A stretch of DNA of 64,000 nt, from positions 310,505-374,504 of the forward strand of contig DEVL01000003.1 of NCBI GenBank assembly GCA_002363385.1. Reading direction: 5' to 3'. Below, one piece after another: positions 28,346-36,845 of this stretch. How positions within the stretch are numbered: the stretch's first letter is position 1; every line of letters starts with the position of its first letter. Made by a program: the position numbers and the translations under genes. The stretch is from Stenotrophomonas maltophilia. Its GTDB lineage: Bacteria; Pseudomonadota; Gammaproteobacteria; Xanthomonadales; Xanthomonadaceae. Under the pieces are notes generated by a model. It searched no databases. It saw only the letters and a program-made list of their open reading frames with translations, and was not told the origin of the DNA.

Positions 28346-29236
28346 TGCTGGATGGCGCAGCGCGTTGATGAGGGCGGCAAACGCAGGCGATCCCTGCCGG
28401 CGGTTGGGGTAGTAGAGGTGGTAGCCGGAAAACAGCGGACACCACTCGTCCAGCACCTGCACCAGCTGTCCGCTGGCGAGGTAGGGCGCGGCAAGATCCT
28501 CGGTCACATACGCCAGTCCAATGCCATCCACGGCGGCATTGATGACATGGAACATGCTGTTGAACACCAGCTGCCCCTCGCCCTTGACGCTGAATTCCTT
28601 GCCATCCTTTTCGAACTCCCATGCATAGATGCTGCCTGCGGGCCGGTGACGGATGTTGACGCAGGGCAACCCCGTGATCTCGTACGGCGTACGGGGTTTG
28701 GGATGGCGCTGGAAGTACGCAGGCGAGCCCACTACCACCAGCCGCCAGTCCGGACCAATGCGGACGGCGATCATGTCGTTGCTCAGCGCCTCGCCCAGGC
28801 GGATGCCCGCGTCGAAGCGTTCCTCGACCACGTTGGTGAATCCGTAGTCCACGTAGAACTCCAGCGTGATGTCCGGGTACGCGGCCAGGAACGTCGCCAG
28901 CCTGGGCCGGATCACCATCTCGATGGCATCGTCGCTGCAGGTGATGCGAAGAGTGCCGGCGGGGCGGTCACGGAGATCGCCGAGCGCATCCACGCTCTCG
29001 CCGATGGCGTCGAAATGCGGGCCGATCGAGCGCATCAGCCGCTCGCCCGCTTCGGTGGGCGCGACATTGCGCGTGGTCCGTGCCAGCAGCCGGACCCCCA
29101 GGCGCGCTTCGAGCTGTTTCAGTGTGTGACTCAGCGCCGATGCAGAGACCCCGAGCCGTGCCGCGGCCTTGGTGAAGCTCTGCTCCCTGGCGACGGCCAG
29201 AAATGCCTGCAGATCGTTGGTTTTCAGGACAGCCAT
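28340..29236 (-). CDS. LysR-family transcriptional regulator
   Basis: The 298-residue product has an HTH at residues of about 5-60 (LQAFLAVAREQSFTKAAARLGVSASALSHTLKQLEARLGVRLLARTTR) and effector domain with VEERFDAGIRLGEAL. ATG 29236 is used; an upstream in-frame start gives a non-family extension. It diverges from the alpha/beta hydrolase at 29402, its likely target, and is related to the LysR gene at 26048. Confidence 0.92.
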   Translation of the reverse strand: MAVLKTNDLQAFLAVAREQSFTKAAARLGVSASALSHTLKQLEARLGVRLLARTTRNVAPTEAGERLMRSIGPHFDAIGESVDALGDLRDRPAGTLRITCSDDAIEMVIRPRLATFLAAYPDITLEFYVDYGFTNVVEERFDAGIRLGEALSNDMIAVRIGPDWRLVVVGSPAYFQRHPKPRTPYEITGLPCVNIRHRPAGSIYAWEFEKDGKEFSVKGEGQLVFNSMFHVINAAVDGIGLAYVTEDLAAPYLASGQLVQVLDEWCPLFSGYHLYYPNRRQGSPAFAALINALRHPAL

Positions 29237-29401
29237 TGCTGATTCCGCATCAGGAGTCGGGCGCGATGCCCACAGTATCACCGCGATTTGTGAGCAGAGC
29301 TCAGTACGCCTTCCACATTCCCCCGGCTAATCACGGTGGTTGCGGAGGACTACCTTGGGTCCGGCCTACCAACGCCCCGCATTTCTTACCGAGTACCTCT
29401 C

Positions 29402-30436
29402 ATGAAACGACTTGCCCTGCTGCTGGCGCTGGCCGCCAGTTCCTTCACGACCCTCGGAGCCACCATGCCAACCGGCGCAGACAATTTCTACACAAGTGAC
29501 ACGGTCACCGTTGAACGGGTGACCTTCAAGAACCAGTACCACATGGAGGTGGTGGGGAATCTCGTCAGGCCCAAGGCGGCATCGAACGCCACCGCGTCGG
29601 CCGCGGTGATCGTCGGCCACCCGATGGGAGCGGTCAAAGAGCAGAGCTCCATGCTGTACGCGCAGAAGCTGGCCGAGCAGGGCTTCGTGACCCTGGCGAT
29701 CGATCTGCCCTTCTGGGGAGAGAGCGACGGCGAACCCCGCAATCTGGTCGCCCCCGAGATGTACAGCGAAGCCTTCAGTGCCGCAGTGGATTACCTGGGG
29801 ACCCGCGACTTCATCGACCGCACGCGGATCGGTGTGCTCGGCATCTGCGGCAGCGGCAGTTTCGCCATCAGCGCGGCCAAGATGGATCCCAGGCTGCGCG
29901 CCATCGCCACGGTCAGCATGTATGACATGGGCGACGTGACACGCAACGGTCTGGGCCAGTCGGTGTCGCTGGAACAGCGCAAGGCGATGTTGGCCAAGGC
30001 GGCCGAGCAGCGCTACACCGAGTTCACCACCGGCAAGGGAATCTTCCTCGACTATCTTCCCATCCAGCTGCCCGCCGATGCCGATCCCGTGACCCGCGAG
30101 TTCTGGGCGTTCTACCGGACCCCGCGTGGCATCGCCATTCCCAAGGGCCGCACGCTGGAGACCACCCAGAACCGCATGCTGACCAGCGAAGTCCGCTTCG
30201 TGAATTTCTATCCGTTCAATGACATCGAGACGATCTCGCCACGCCCCATGCTGTTCATCGCCGGCAGCGAGGCCCACTCGCTGGAGTTCAGCCAGAAGGC
30301 CTACGCGCTGGCAGGCCAGCCCAAAGAGCTGTATCTCGTCCCGGGTGCAGGACATGTGGATCTTTATGATCGTGTTGATCGGATTCCGTTCGACAAACTC
30401 ACCCGGTTCTTCGTCGCCAACCTGAGCGCCGACTGA
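29402..30436 (+). CDS. Exported alpha/beta hydrolase with a cysteine-type elbow (YcjY/DLH-like)
   Basis: The 344-residue product has a signal peptide (RLALLLALAASSFTTLGA). The elbow IGVLGICGSGSFA places Cys at the nucleophile position, as in dienelactone hydrolases and the YcjY group. Other landmarks are HPMGAVKEQSS, IDLPFWGESDGEPR, the acid in PMLFIAGSEAHS and a C-terminal His in PGAGHVDLYD. Start ATG 29402 is chosen for the signal peptide. It is divergent from a LysR gene, and the substrate is unknown. Confidence 0.85.
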   Translation: MKRLALLLALAASSFTTLGATMPTGADNFYTSDTVTVERVTFKNQYHMEVVGNLVRPKAASNATASAAVIVGHPMGAVKEQSSMLYAQKLAEQGFVTLAIDLPFWGESDGEPRNLVAPEMYSEAFSAAVDYLGTRDFIDRTRIGVLGICGSGSFAISAAKMDPRLRAIATVSMYDMGDVTRNGLGQSVSLEQRKAMLAKAAEQRYTEFTTGKGIFLDYLPIQLPADADPVTREFWAFYRTPRGIAIPKGRTLETTQNRMLTSEVRFVNFYPFNDIETISPRPMLFIAGSEAHSLEFSQKAYALAGQPKELYLVPGAGHVDLYDRVDRIPFDKLTRFFVANLSAD

Positions 30437-30581
30437 GCCCAGGCAGGATGCACTTGCCGTCGGTTTTCAGCAGGGCAAGGGAGTCTTCGCCATCCCAACC
30501 AGGGGAGTCCAGCATCAGCTTCACCTGCGCAGCGTGTGGGGTGACGTCCAGGATCCGGTAACTGCGTTTGCGGGTGTCGGA
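30399..30581 (-). other. Open fragment without a start, possible gene remnant
   Basis: A 60-codon minus-strand frame bounded by stops reads like protein (RKRSYRILDVTPHAAQVKLM, LDSPGWDGEDSLALLKTDGK). It has no plausible start because TGA immediately precedes it. Most of it lies in the 201-bp gap between the hydrolase and the sensor kinase gene. It may be the tail of a lost gene; no family is recognised. Confidence 0.3.
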
Positions 30582-30603
30582 TCAAGGGCGTGCACTACGT
30601 TCC

Positions 30604-30633
30604 AGGACTCCGGAATTCGATTCCCGGAGTCCT
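30604..30633. terminator. Strong hairpin at the end of the hybrid kinase gene
   Basis: AGGACTCCGG (30604-30613) pairs perfectly with CCGGAGTCCT (30624-30633), and GAAT/ATTC extends the stem. It lies 4 bp beyond the kinase stop and between convergent genes. There is no T-run on either side, so termination is only presumed. Confidence 0.45.
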
Positions 30634-30637
30634 CCCG

Positions 30638-33433
30638 TCAGCGCACCTCGGCAAGCACCGCGCGCACCCGCAGGGCCAACTCCTCCAGCGTGAACGGTTT
30701 GCCGATCAGGTGGACGCTGGGGTCCAGTACGCCGTCGTGCTCCAGCGCATTGCGGCTGTAGCCGGTGGTGAACAGCACTTTCAGATCCGGACGCCGCTTC
30801 AGGGCCTCATCGGCCAGTTGCCGGCCGTTGACCTCGGGCATCACCACATCGGTGAACAGCAGCGCGATGTCGGGATGGCTGTCGAGCAGGGTCAGTGCCG
30901 TGGCGGCCCCTTCGGCGGCGAGCACCGGGTAGCCCAGTTCGCTCAGCGCATCGATGGAGAACTGGCGGACGCCGGGCTCGTCTTCCACGACCAGCACACG
31001 CTCGCGGCCCCCGCTCAGCGGAGTGGTAACGCCTGTTGCCGGCGAAGGCGGGGCGGCGATATCAGCAACAAGGCGCGGCAGATACAAGGTCACCGTTGTT
31101 CCCTGGCCAACGGCAGAGCGGATCTTCACGTGACCGGCCGACTGTTTGACGAAGCCATACACCTGCGACAAGCCAAGCCCCGTGCCTTGGCCCACCTTCT
31201 TCGTAGTGAAGAAAGGATCGAATGCCTTGGCGATCACCTCCGGCGGCATGCCGCTGCCGTTATCGGCCACGGTGATCAGAACATACTCGCCGTCGGGAAC
31301 ATCCGCCGGCGCGGAGCCAACACCTGCGGTGATCTCACCGTTGGCGGTTTCCACCGTCAGGCGCCCACCGCCAGGCAGCGCATCGCGCGCATTGACGGCC
31401 AGATTGAGAATCACGTTCTCCAGCTGATTGGCATCGGCGAACGTCCGCCACAGGTCAGCGGCCAATACGGTCTGCAAGCGGATGCTGCTGCCCAGCGAAT
31501 GCACCAGCAGGTCGGACATGCCCGCCACCAGCTGGTTCACATCCAGGGGCACCGGCTGCAATGGCTGCTGGCGCGAAAATGCCAGCAATCGCTGGGTGAG
31601 CTGTGCCGCCCGGGTAGCGCCATCGATGGCCATGTCGATGTAGCGCTTGGTGCGCGGGTCGTTGTCGCCGAGCCGCATCGCCAGCAGGTCCAGCGGGCCG
31701 ATCACGGTCGCCAGCATGTTGTTGAAGTCGTGGGCGATACCGCCGGTGAGCTGGCCGACAGCCTCCATCTTCTGACTCTGGCGAAGCGCATCTTCCACAC
31801 GGGTGCGCTCGGCGACCTCTTCGAGCACGCGGCTTTCCAGGTGCTCGTTCAATTCCTGCAGGCGGGCATCGGCGATCTTGCGCGCCGTGATCTCGACCAC
31901 CACCCCCACGATGCGGACGCAGCGGTCGCCCTCGAAGTGACCGCGGCCCTTGGCCGCGACCCAGCGCACGATGCCGTCTTCCTTGCCGACCGTGCGGTAC
32001 TCCACGTCATAGAGCGCGCGCTGGGCCGGATCAGCCGCGGCGGCAAAGGCGGCGAGGGTCGCTTCGCGGTCGTCGGGGTGGATGCCCTCGTTGAAATCAC
32101 GCAGCGACACCGGAACATCGGGGGAAATGCCGAACATCGCCTTGGTCCGGGGCGGCCAGATCAAGGCGTCCGCCACCAGATCGACATCCCAGAAGCCCAT
32201 GTCGCCTGCCTCGGTGGCAAACCGCAGGCGCTCCTCGCTTTTAGCCAGGGCCGCCTCGGCGGCTTCACGCACGGTGAGGTCCAGCATCGCGCCGATCATC
32301 CGCAGCGGCTCACCCACCGCATCGCGCAGGACGGTGCCGCGGTCGAGCACGGAAGCGAAGCTGCCATCGGCGCGGCGGAAGCGGTACTCGCTGTTCCATG
32401 CGGTGCCGTCGCCCTCGATCACGGCATGAATGTCCGCATCCACACGCGCCCGGTCGTCGGGATGGATATGGTCCAGCCACCACTGCGCGCTGGTTTCGCT
32501 CAGCGCATGGCCGAACAGCGTGGTCAGTGCCTCGTTCCAGATCACGTGACCATCGGAAATGCGCCAGTCCCAGATCGCATCGTTGGTGGCGTGGGCCGCC
32601 AGCCGATAGCGCTCCTCCACTTCAGCATGACGGGCTTCGGCCGCCTTGCGGTCGGTGATGTCCAGTGAGGTGCCGACCAAGCCCACCACGGTCCCATCCG
32701 CATCACGCAACGGCGATTTGGTGGACAGCCAGTAGGCGCGCCGGCCATCGGGAAAGCTCACTTCTTCTTCGAGCTGCTCGGTCTGCCCGCTGGCCATGAC
32801 GCGCTCATCGGTGGCCATCACCGTGGCGGCCTGGGCCGGGTCGCTGAGCAGTTCGGCGTCGGTGCGCCCCACATACACCTCGGGGGGCAGACCGATCAGA
32901 TCGGTGGTGCCGCGGTTGCCGATCAGGATCCGGCCTTGGCGGTCCTTGGCGTACACCACACCCGGTGCGGCTTCCACGAACGAACGCAGCAGGGTCTGCG
33001 CCTGGTCACGCTCGGCCTCCACCCGCCGACGTTCATCGATGTCGATCAGCACGCCGGGAAACCCGACCGCGTGTCCGTTGGCATCCAGATCGACCCGGCC
33101 GATGGCCTCGATCCAGCGATAGGCACCGTCCGCGCCGCGGGTGCGGTACTGGTGGGCATAGCGACCGCCACGGCGCACGGCTTCGGCGATCGCCTCCGCC
33201 AGCCCCGGGCGATCCTCGGGATGAACGGCAGACACCACCTGCTCCAGACGCAGCTCGGTGCGTGCAAGGGCGGGGTCCAGTCCATGCGCCTGGGCGAGGG
33301 CATCGTCGACGGTGAGGCTGTCTTGGGCAACATCCCAGAACCAGGTGCCGATGATCGCGCCGGCGGCCAGCGCCAGTTTGACGCGCTCGGTATCCCGTTC
33401 GCCGTGGGAACCCGTGGTAGGTGAAGAGCTCAA
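30638..33433 (-). CDS. Soluble hybrid sensor histidine kinase with four PAS domains and a receiver
   Basis: The 931-residue cytosolic kinase has no transmembrane segment. Four PAS/PAC units (about 25-140, 145-262, 270-392, 400-520) are followed by a coiled linker, a HisKA-type dimerisation helix with phospho-acceptor His568 (GGIAHDFNN), the HATPase (N-box NLAVNARDA, DNGSGM, TGLGLSQVYGF), and a C-terminal receiver with phospho-acceptor Asp862 (LLFTDVVMPE). The start is TTG 33433 with AGGT upstream; there is no ATG until deep inside PAS 2. No response-regulator gene is adjacent. The signal is unknown, possibly redox or small-molecule sensed by PAS. Confidence 0.88.
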   Translation of the reverse strand: MSSSPTTGSHGERDTERVKLALAAGAIIGTWFWDVAQDSLTVDDALAQAHGLDPALARTELRLEQVVSAVHPEDRPGLAEAIAEAVRRGGRYAHQYRTRGADGAYRWIEAIGRVDLDANGHAVGFPGVLIDIDERRRVEAERDQAQTLLRSFVEAAPGVVYAKDRQGRILIGNRGTTDLIGLPPEVYVGRTDAELLSDPAQAATVMATDERVMASGQTEQLEEEVSFPDGRRAYWLSTKSPLRDADGTVVGLVGTSLDITDRKAAEARHAEVEERYRLAAHATNDAIWDWRISDGHVIWNEALTTLFGHALSETSAQWWLDHIHPDDRARVDADIHAVIEGDGTAWNSEYRFRRADGSFASVLDRGTVLRDAVGEPLRMIGAMLDLTVREAAEAALAKSEERLRFATEAGDMGFWDVDLVADALIWPPRTKAMFGISPDVPVSLRDFNEGIHPDDREATLAAFAAAADPAQRALYDVEYRTVGKEDGIVRWVAAKGRGHFEGDRCVRIVGVVVEITARKIADARLQELNEHLESRVLEEVAERTRVEDALRQSQKMEAVGQLTGGIAHDFNNMLATVIGPLDLLAMRLGDNDPRTKRYIDMAIDGATRAAQLTQRLLAFSRQQPLQPVPLDVNQLVAGMSDLLVHSLGSSIRLQTVLAADLWRTFADANQLENVILNLAVNARDALPGGGRLTVETANGEITAGVGSAPADVPDGEYVLITVADNGSGMPPEVIAKAFDPFFTTKKVGQGTGLGLSQVYGFVKQSAGHVKIRSAVGQGTTVTLYLPRLVADIAAPPSPATGVTTPLSGGRERVLVVEDEPGVRQFSIDALSELGYPVLAAEGAATALTLLDSHPDIALLFTDVVMPEVNGRQLADEALKRRPDLKVLFTTGYSRNALEHDGVLDPSVHLIGKPFTLEELALRVRAVLAEVR

Positions 33434-33523
33434 ACGGTACCTGCGATCAGCGGGGGGCGGCCGCCATAGCGTATCGCTGCGGGGTGTCGCTGTGGAACCC
33501 TCTCAGCGCTGCGCGGCAGCGCC

Positions 33524-34588
33524 TCAGGGAATCAACCGCGCCGCCCGCAGCTGCGTGAACAGCGCGAAGAACGCATCGTCACTGGGCTGGTAATCCAGGA
33601 ACCCCATCCGGCGGCTCTTGGACATGTCCGTGATCACCTCCAGCGGGCGCCCGAGATCGGCATCGGTGTGCCAGGGAGAGATCAGCCGGTGGATGTCAGA
33701 CTCGGCCAGGCCGTGGGTGGCGGCCAGCGACGACCACAGCGCGGCATCATCGGCCATCTGCTCGGCGAGCGGACGGACCTGACCGCTGAACGGCACAGCC
33801 TCGATATCGAACCACGCAGCAATCCGGCTCCACATCCAGCGCCAGCGGAACACATCGCCATTGACCACGTTGAAGGCCTGGTTGGCAGCAGCCGGTGTCT
33901 GCGTCGCCCACAGCAGGTGCCGCGCCAGCAGCCCGGCATCGGTCATATCGGTCAGCCCGTCCCACTGGGCAAGCGAGCCGGGGAACTGGAACGGGCGGCC
34001 GGTGTAGCGGCACAGGGTCGCGTGTACGGCCAAGGTCGTGCCCATGTTCATGGCATTGCCCACCGCCGCGCCGATCACCGTATGCGGGCGATGCACGCTC
34101 CAGCGGAAGCCATCGCGGGCGGCGGCGGCAAACACCTCGTCTTCCTGTGCGTAGTAGAAGTTGTCCACGGGCAGACGCGGTTGTTCTTCACGGAAGGGCG
34201 TCTGCGGCAGGTTGCCCTGCGCATAGGCTTCGAAGGGGCCCAGATAGTGCTTCAGGCCGGTCACCAGCGCCACGTGCTGCACCGTGCCGGCCGGCTGCAC
34301 TGCATCGAGCAGATGGCGCACCATCGCGCTGTTGACCCGGATGTTCTCGGCCTCGTTGGCTTGCCGGGACCAGGTGGTGATGAACACATGCGTGGGCGCC
34401 AGTCCGGAAAGCGCTTCACGTGTGGCCCGGGCATCACGCAGATCGGCCGAAACGCCGTGCGCACCCGCCGGCAGCGCATCGGGCCGACGCGCCAGGCCAT
34501 GCACCTCCCAGCCTTCCTGCAGCAACTGCTGGATCAGCGCACTGCCGACGATCCCGGTCGCACCGACCACCAACGCTTTCTGCCTCAC
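33524..34588 (-). CDS. SDR-family reductase of the PRISE type
   Basis: The 354-residue NAD(P)-dependent reductase has the glycine-rich ALVVGATGIVGSALIQQL at the N-terminus and the motif NFYYAQED in place of the usual YxxxK, as in progesterone 5-beta-reductase/iridoid-synthase-like (PRISE) enzymes, which reduce activated C=C bonds. WSVHRPHTVIGAA and GDVFRWRWMW are also typical. GTG 34588 is the start, with AGAGG spaced about 8 nt. It is divergent from an HxlR regulator, which probably represses it. The natural substrate is unknown. Confidence 0.85.
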   Translation of the reverse strand: MRQKALVVGATGIVGSALIQQLLQEGWEVHGLARRPDALPAGAHGVSADLRDARATREALSGLAPTHVFITTWSRQANEAENIRVNSAMVRHLLDAVQPAGTVQHVALVTGLKHYLGPFEAYAQGNLPQTPFREEQPRLPVDNFYYAQEDEVFAAAARDGFRWSVHRPHTVIGAAVGNAMNMGTTLAVHATLCRYTGRPFQFPGSLAQWDGLTDMTDAGLLARHLLWATQTPAAANQAFNVVNGDVFRWRWMWSRIAAWFDIEAVPFSGQVRPLAEQMADDAALWSSLAATHGLAESDIHRLISPWHTDADLGRPLEVITDMSKSRRMGFLDYQPSDDAFFALFTQLRAARLIP

Positions 34589-34674
34589 GATGTCGCCTCT
34601 TTCATTGCTTTACAGGCCCACACCTTAGGATATCCAGGTACGCCTCGAAAGAAGGCACCAAACGGTAACCACAC

Positions 34675-35055
34675 ATGAAAACCGGCAGTCCCGAAGAACA
34701 CTGGCAGGAGGATTGCGCGCCCCGGCGGGTGCTGGAGCTGTTCAGCACCAAGTGGACCTCGATGGTGCTGCACACCCTGGCCGTGCGCCATGACGGTACC
34801 GCCCGCAGCAACGCGCTGCACCGCAGCCTGCCGGCCATTTCGAAGAAGATGCTGATCCAGACCCTGCGCGACATGGAGCATGCCGGGATCGTGCTGCGCA
34901 CCGAGTATCCCACCGTGCCGCCCTCGGTGGAGTACACGCTGACCCCGCTGGGGCGGCAACTGGTGGAACCGATCGAACTGATCTACGACTGGGCGCGCCG
35001 CAACGCCGGCGCCCTGGATGCACTGCAGCCGCGCGCGACGTCACGTCGGCGCTGA
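34675..35055 (+). CDS. HxlR-family transcriptional regulator
   Basis: The 126-residue winged-helix regulator shows the family pattern: Cys near the N-terminus (EDCAPRRVLELFSTKWTSMVLHTL), RSNALHRSLPAISKKMLIQTLRDMEHAGIVLRTEYPTVPPSVEYTLTPLG. HxlR/QorR/YodB proteins often sense electrophiles through that Cys, which suits control of an enone-type reductase. It is divergent from the PRISE-like gene with 86 bp between. Confidence 0.9.
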   Translation: MKTGSPEEHWQEDCAPRRVLELFSTKWTSMVLHTLAVRHDGTARSNALHRSLPAISKKMLIQTLRDMEHAGIVLRTEYPTVPPSVEYTLTPLGRQLVEPIELIYDWARRNAGALDALQPRATSRRR

Positions 35056-35112
35056 GCCGGAGGTGCCAGCCGGATCGGGTAGAGTACGGCTCCCCTCCAG
35101 CGGATCGATGCG

Positions 35113-36144
35113 GTGACCCTCAGGTTCTGGCTCCTGCATGTGCTGGGTTGGTCGCTGTTCGCGCTGATCGCCTTCATTGCGCGGCCGAGTGAAGCGTCGG
35201 TGCCGGACGCGCTTCAGTTCCTGGCGGTGGCTGCGGTCAGCATCGGTGGCCTACTGGCCAGCCTGGGGCTGCGCTGGTTGTACCGTAAGGTCCAGGCCGA
35301 TGGCTATGGGGAGCTGCGCTGGCTGGGCATGCTGCTGGTCGCCAGTGTGCTGGTCGCCGTCGGCGTGGACGTGGCCGTGTATGTCGTGCTTTCCCTGCTG
35401 GCCGGTCTCTCACCTGGGCTGGCGGCCCTGCACGATGCGCAGCCGATGATCTCGCGTGCGCCACTGCTGGCGCCGGCCTTCATCGCGTGGAGCCTGCTGT
35501 ATCTGGCCATCAGCCGGCAGACCCGGCTGGCCGAAGCGGCACGTCACCAGAAGGATCTGCAGCTGGCACTCAAGGAAGCGCATCTGCAGCGCCTGCTCGG
35601 GCATATCAGCCCGCACTTCACGTTCAACACCCTCAACAACATCCGCGCGCTGATCCTCAAGGATCCGGATCTGGCACGGGAGCAGATCACGCGCTTTGCC
35701 AATACGTTGCGTTACCAGTTCACCGGCAGCGAGGACGCGCTGGTGACCGTGGAAGAAGAAATGGCGGTGGTGCGCGATCACCTGAGCCTGGTCGGCCTGC
35801 AGCTGGGTGAGCGGCTGCGTTACAGCGAACACGTGGATGCCGTAGCGCTGCGCAGGCAGGTGCCGCGCTTCTGCGTGCAGCTGCTGGTGGAGAACGCCGT
35901 CAAGCATGGCGTGGGGCTCAGCAGCACCGGCGGTGATCTGCACGTCGCCATTGCTGCACCGGCGGGCGTGCTGCGGATCGAGGTGCGCAACAGTGGTCAG
36001 CTGCGGGCGCCCGATGGCACCGGTACCGGCCTGGATAATCTCAGGCAGCGGCTGCAGTTGTCCTTCGGCAGCGATGCAGGCCTGAGCCTGGAAGAACAGG
36101 GCGACAGTGTTGTCGCCCGTGTCTGGATCGGGAGTGCAGCGTGA
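35113..36144 (+). CDS. LytS/AlgZ-type sensor histidine kinase
   Basis: The 343-residue kinase has four N-terminal transmembrane helices (about residues 1-125) and the His_kinase domain of this family, with ISPHFTFNTLNNIRALI giving the phospho-acceptor His and N-box-like VQLLVENAVKHGV, then GTGTGLDNLRQRL. The start is GTG 35113. Its stop overlaps the next gene's GTG (GTGA), so the pair is coupled, as expected for kinase and response regulator. Confidence 0.9.
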   Translation: MTLRFWLLHVLGWSLFALIAFIARPSEASVPDALQFLAVAAVSIGGLLASLGLRWLYRKVQADGYGELRWLGMLLVASVLVAVGVDVAVYVVLSLLAGLSPGLAALHDAQPMISRAPLLAPAFIAWSLLYLAISRQTRLAEAARHQKDLQLALKEAHLQRLLGHISPHFTFNTLNNIRALILKDPDLAREQITRFANTLRYQFTGSEDALVTVEEEMAVVRDHLSLVGLQLGERLRYSEHVDAVALRRQVPRFCVQLLVENAVKHGVGLSSTGGDLHVAIAAPAGVLRIEVRNSGQLRAPDGTGTGLDNLRQRLQLSFGSDAGLSLEEQGDSVVARVWIGSAA

Positions 36145-36845
36145 TCGACGCCGTCATCGTGGAAGACTCGGAACTGGCGCGCTTCGAGCTGGAGCACCAG
36201 CTCAAGGCCTATCCACAACTGAGCGTGGTCGGCCATGCCGGCGATGTGGATGCCGCCATCGCCTTGATCGAGTCCACCACCCCGGACGTGGTGTTCCTGG
36301 ATATCGACCTGCCCGGAGGTAATGCCTTCGATGTGCTCGCGCGGCTGACCCAGGTGCCGCGCATCGTGTTCACCACCGCCTTCGACGCACATGCGCTCAA
36401 GGCCTTCGGCTACAACACCGTGGATTACCTGCTCAAGCCGATCGAGCCGCAGCGGCTGGCGCAGGCCATCCACAAACTGACCGAGGCGGTGGCCATCACG
36501 CCAGTACGGCGTTCGATGGACAGCCCGATCTTCATCAAGGATGGCGAGCAGTGCTACCTGGTCAAACCGCGCGACGTGCGGGTGATCGAGGCGGTCGGCA
36601 ACTACAGCCGGGTCTATTTCCAGCAGCACGCTCCGCTGCTGTATCGCCCGCTGGGCGCGATTGAAACGCAGCTGGCGCCGGAAAAGTTCTTCCGGGCCAA
36701 CCGCCAGTACATCGTCAATCTGGACTACGTGGAGCAGGTGGCGCCCTGGAGCAATGGCGGGCTGATGCTCACCCTGCGCGGCGGGCTGGAGGTGGAGGTC
36801 TCCCGCCGCCAGAGCGCGCGCCTCAGGGATGTGCTGAGCCTGTAG
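36141..36845 (+). CDS. LytTR-family response regulator
   Basis: The 234-residue regulator has a receiver domain (residues 1-120; VVFLDIDLPGGNAFDVL gives the phospho-acceptor Asp, KPIEPQRL the conserved Lys) and a C-terminal LytTR DNA-binding domain (RVIEAVGNYSRVYF, RANRQYIVNLDYVEQV). It starts at GTG 36141 within the end of the kinase gene and converges on the hydrolase gene with a 23-bp overlap. Likely targets are unknown. Confidence 0.92.
   Translation: MIDAVIVEDSELARFELEHQLKAYPQLSVVGHAGDVDAAIALIESTTPDVVFLDIDLPGGNAFDVLARLTQVPRIVFTTAFDAHALKAFGYNTVDYLLKPIEPQRLAQAIHKLTEAVAITPVRRSMDSPIFIKDGEQCYLVKPRDVRVIEAVGNYSRVYFQQHAPLLYRPLGAIETQLAPEKFFRANRQYIVNLDYVEQVAPWSNGGLMLTLRGGLEVEVSRRQSARLRDVLSL

Noticed and set aside
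30590..32668. Open frame of about 690 codons on the plus strand
   Set aside because: Antisense of the hybrid kinase, whose PAS, kinase and receiver motifs are unambiguous.
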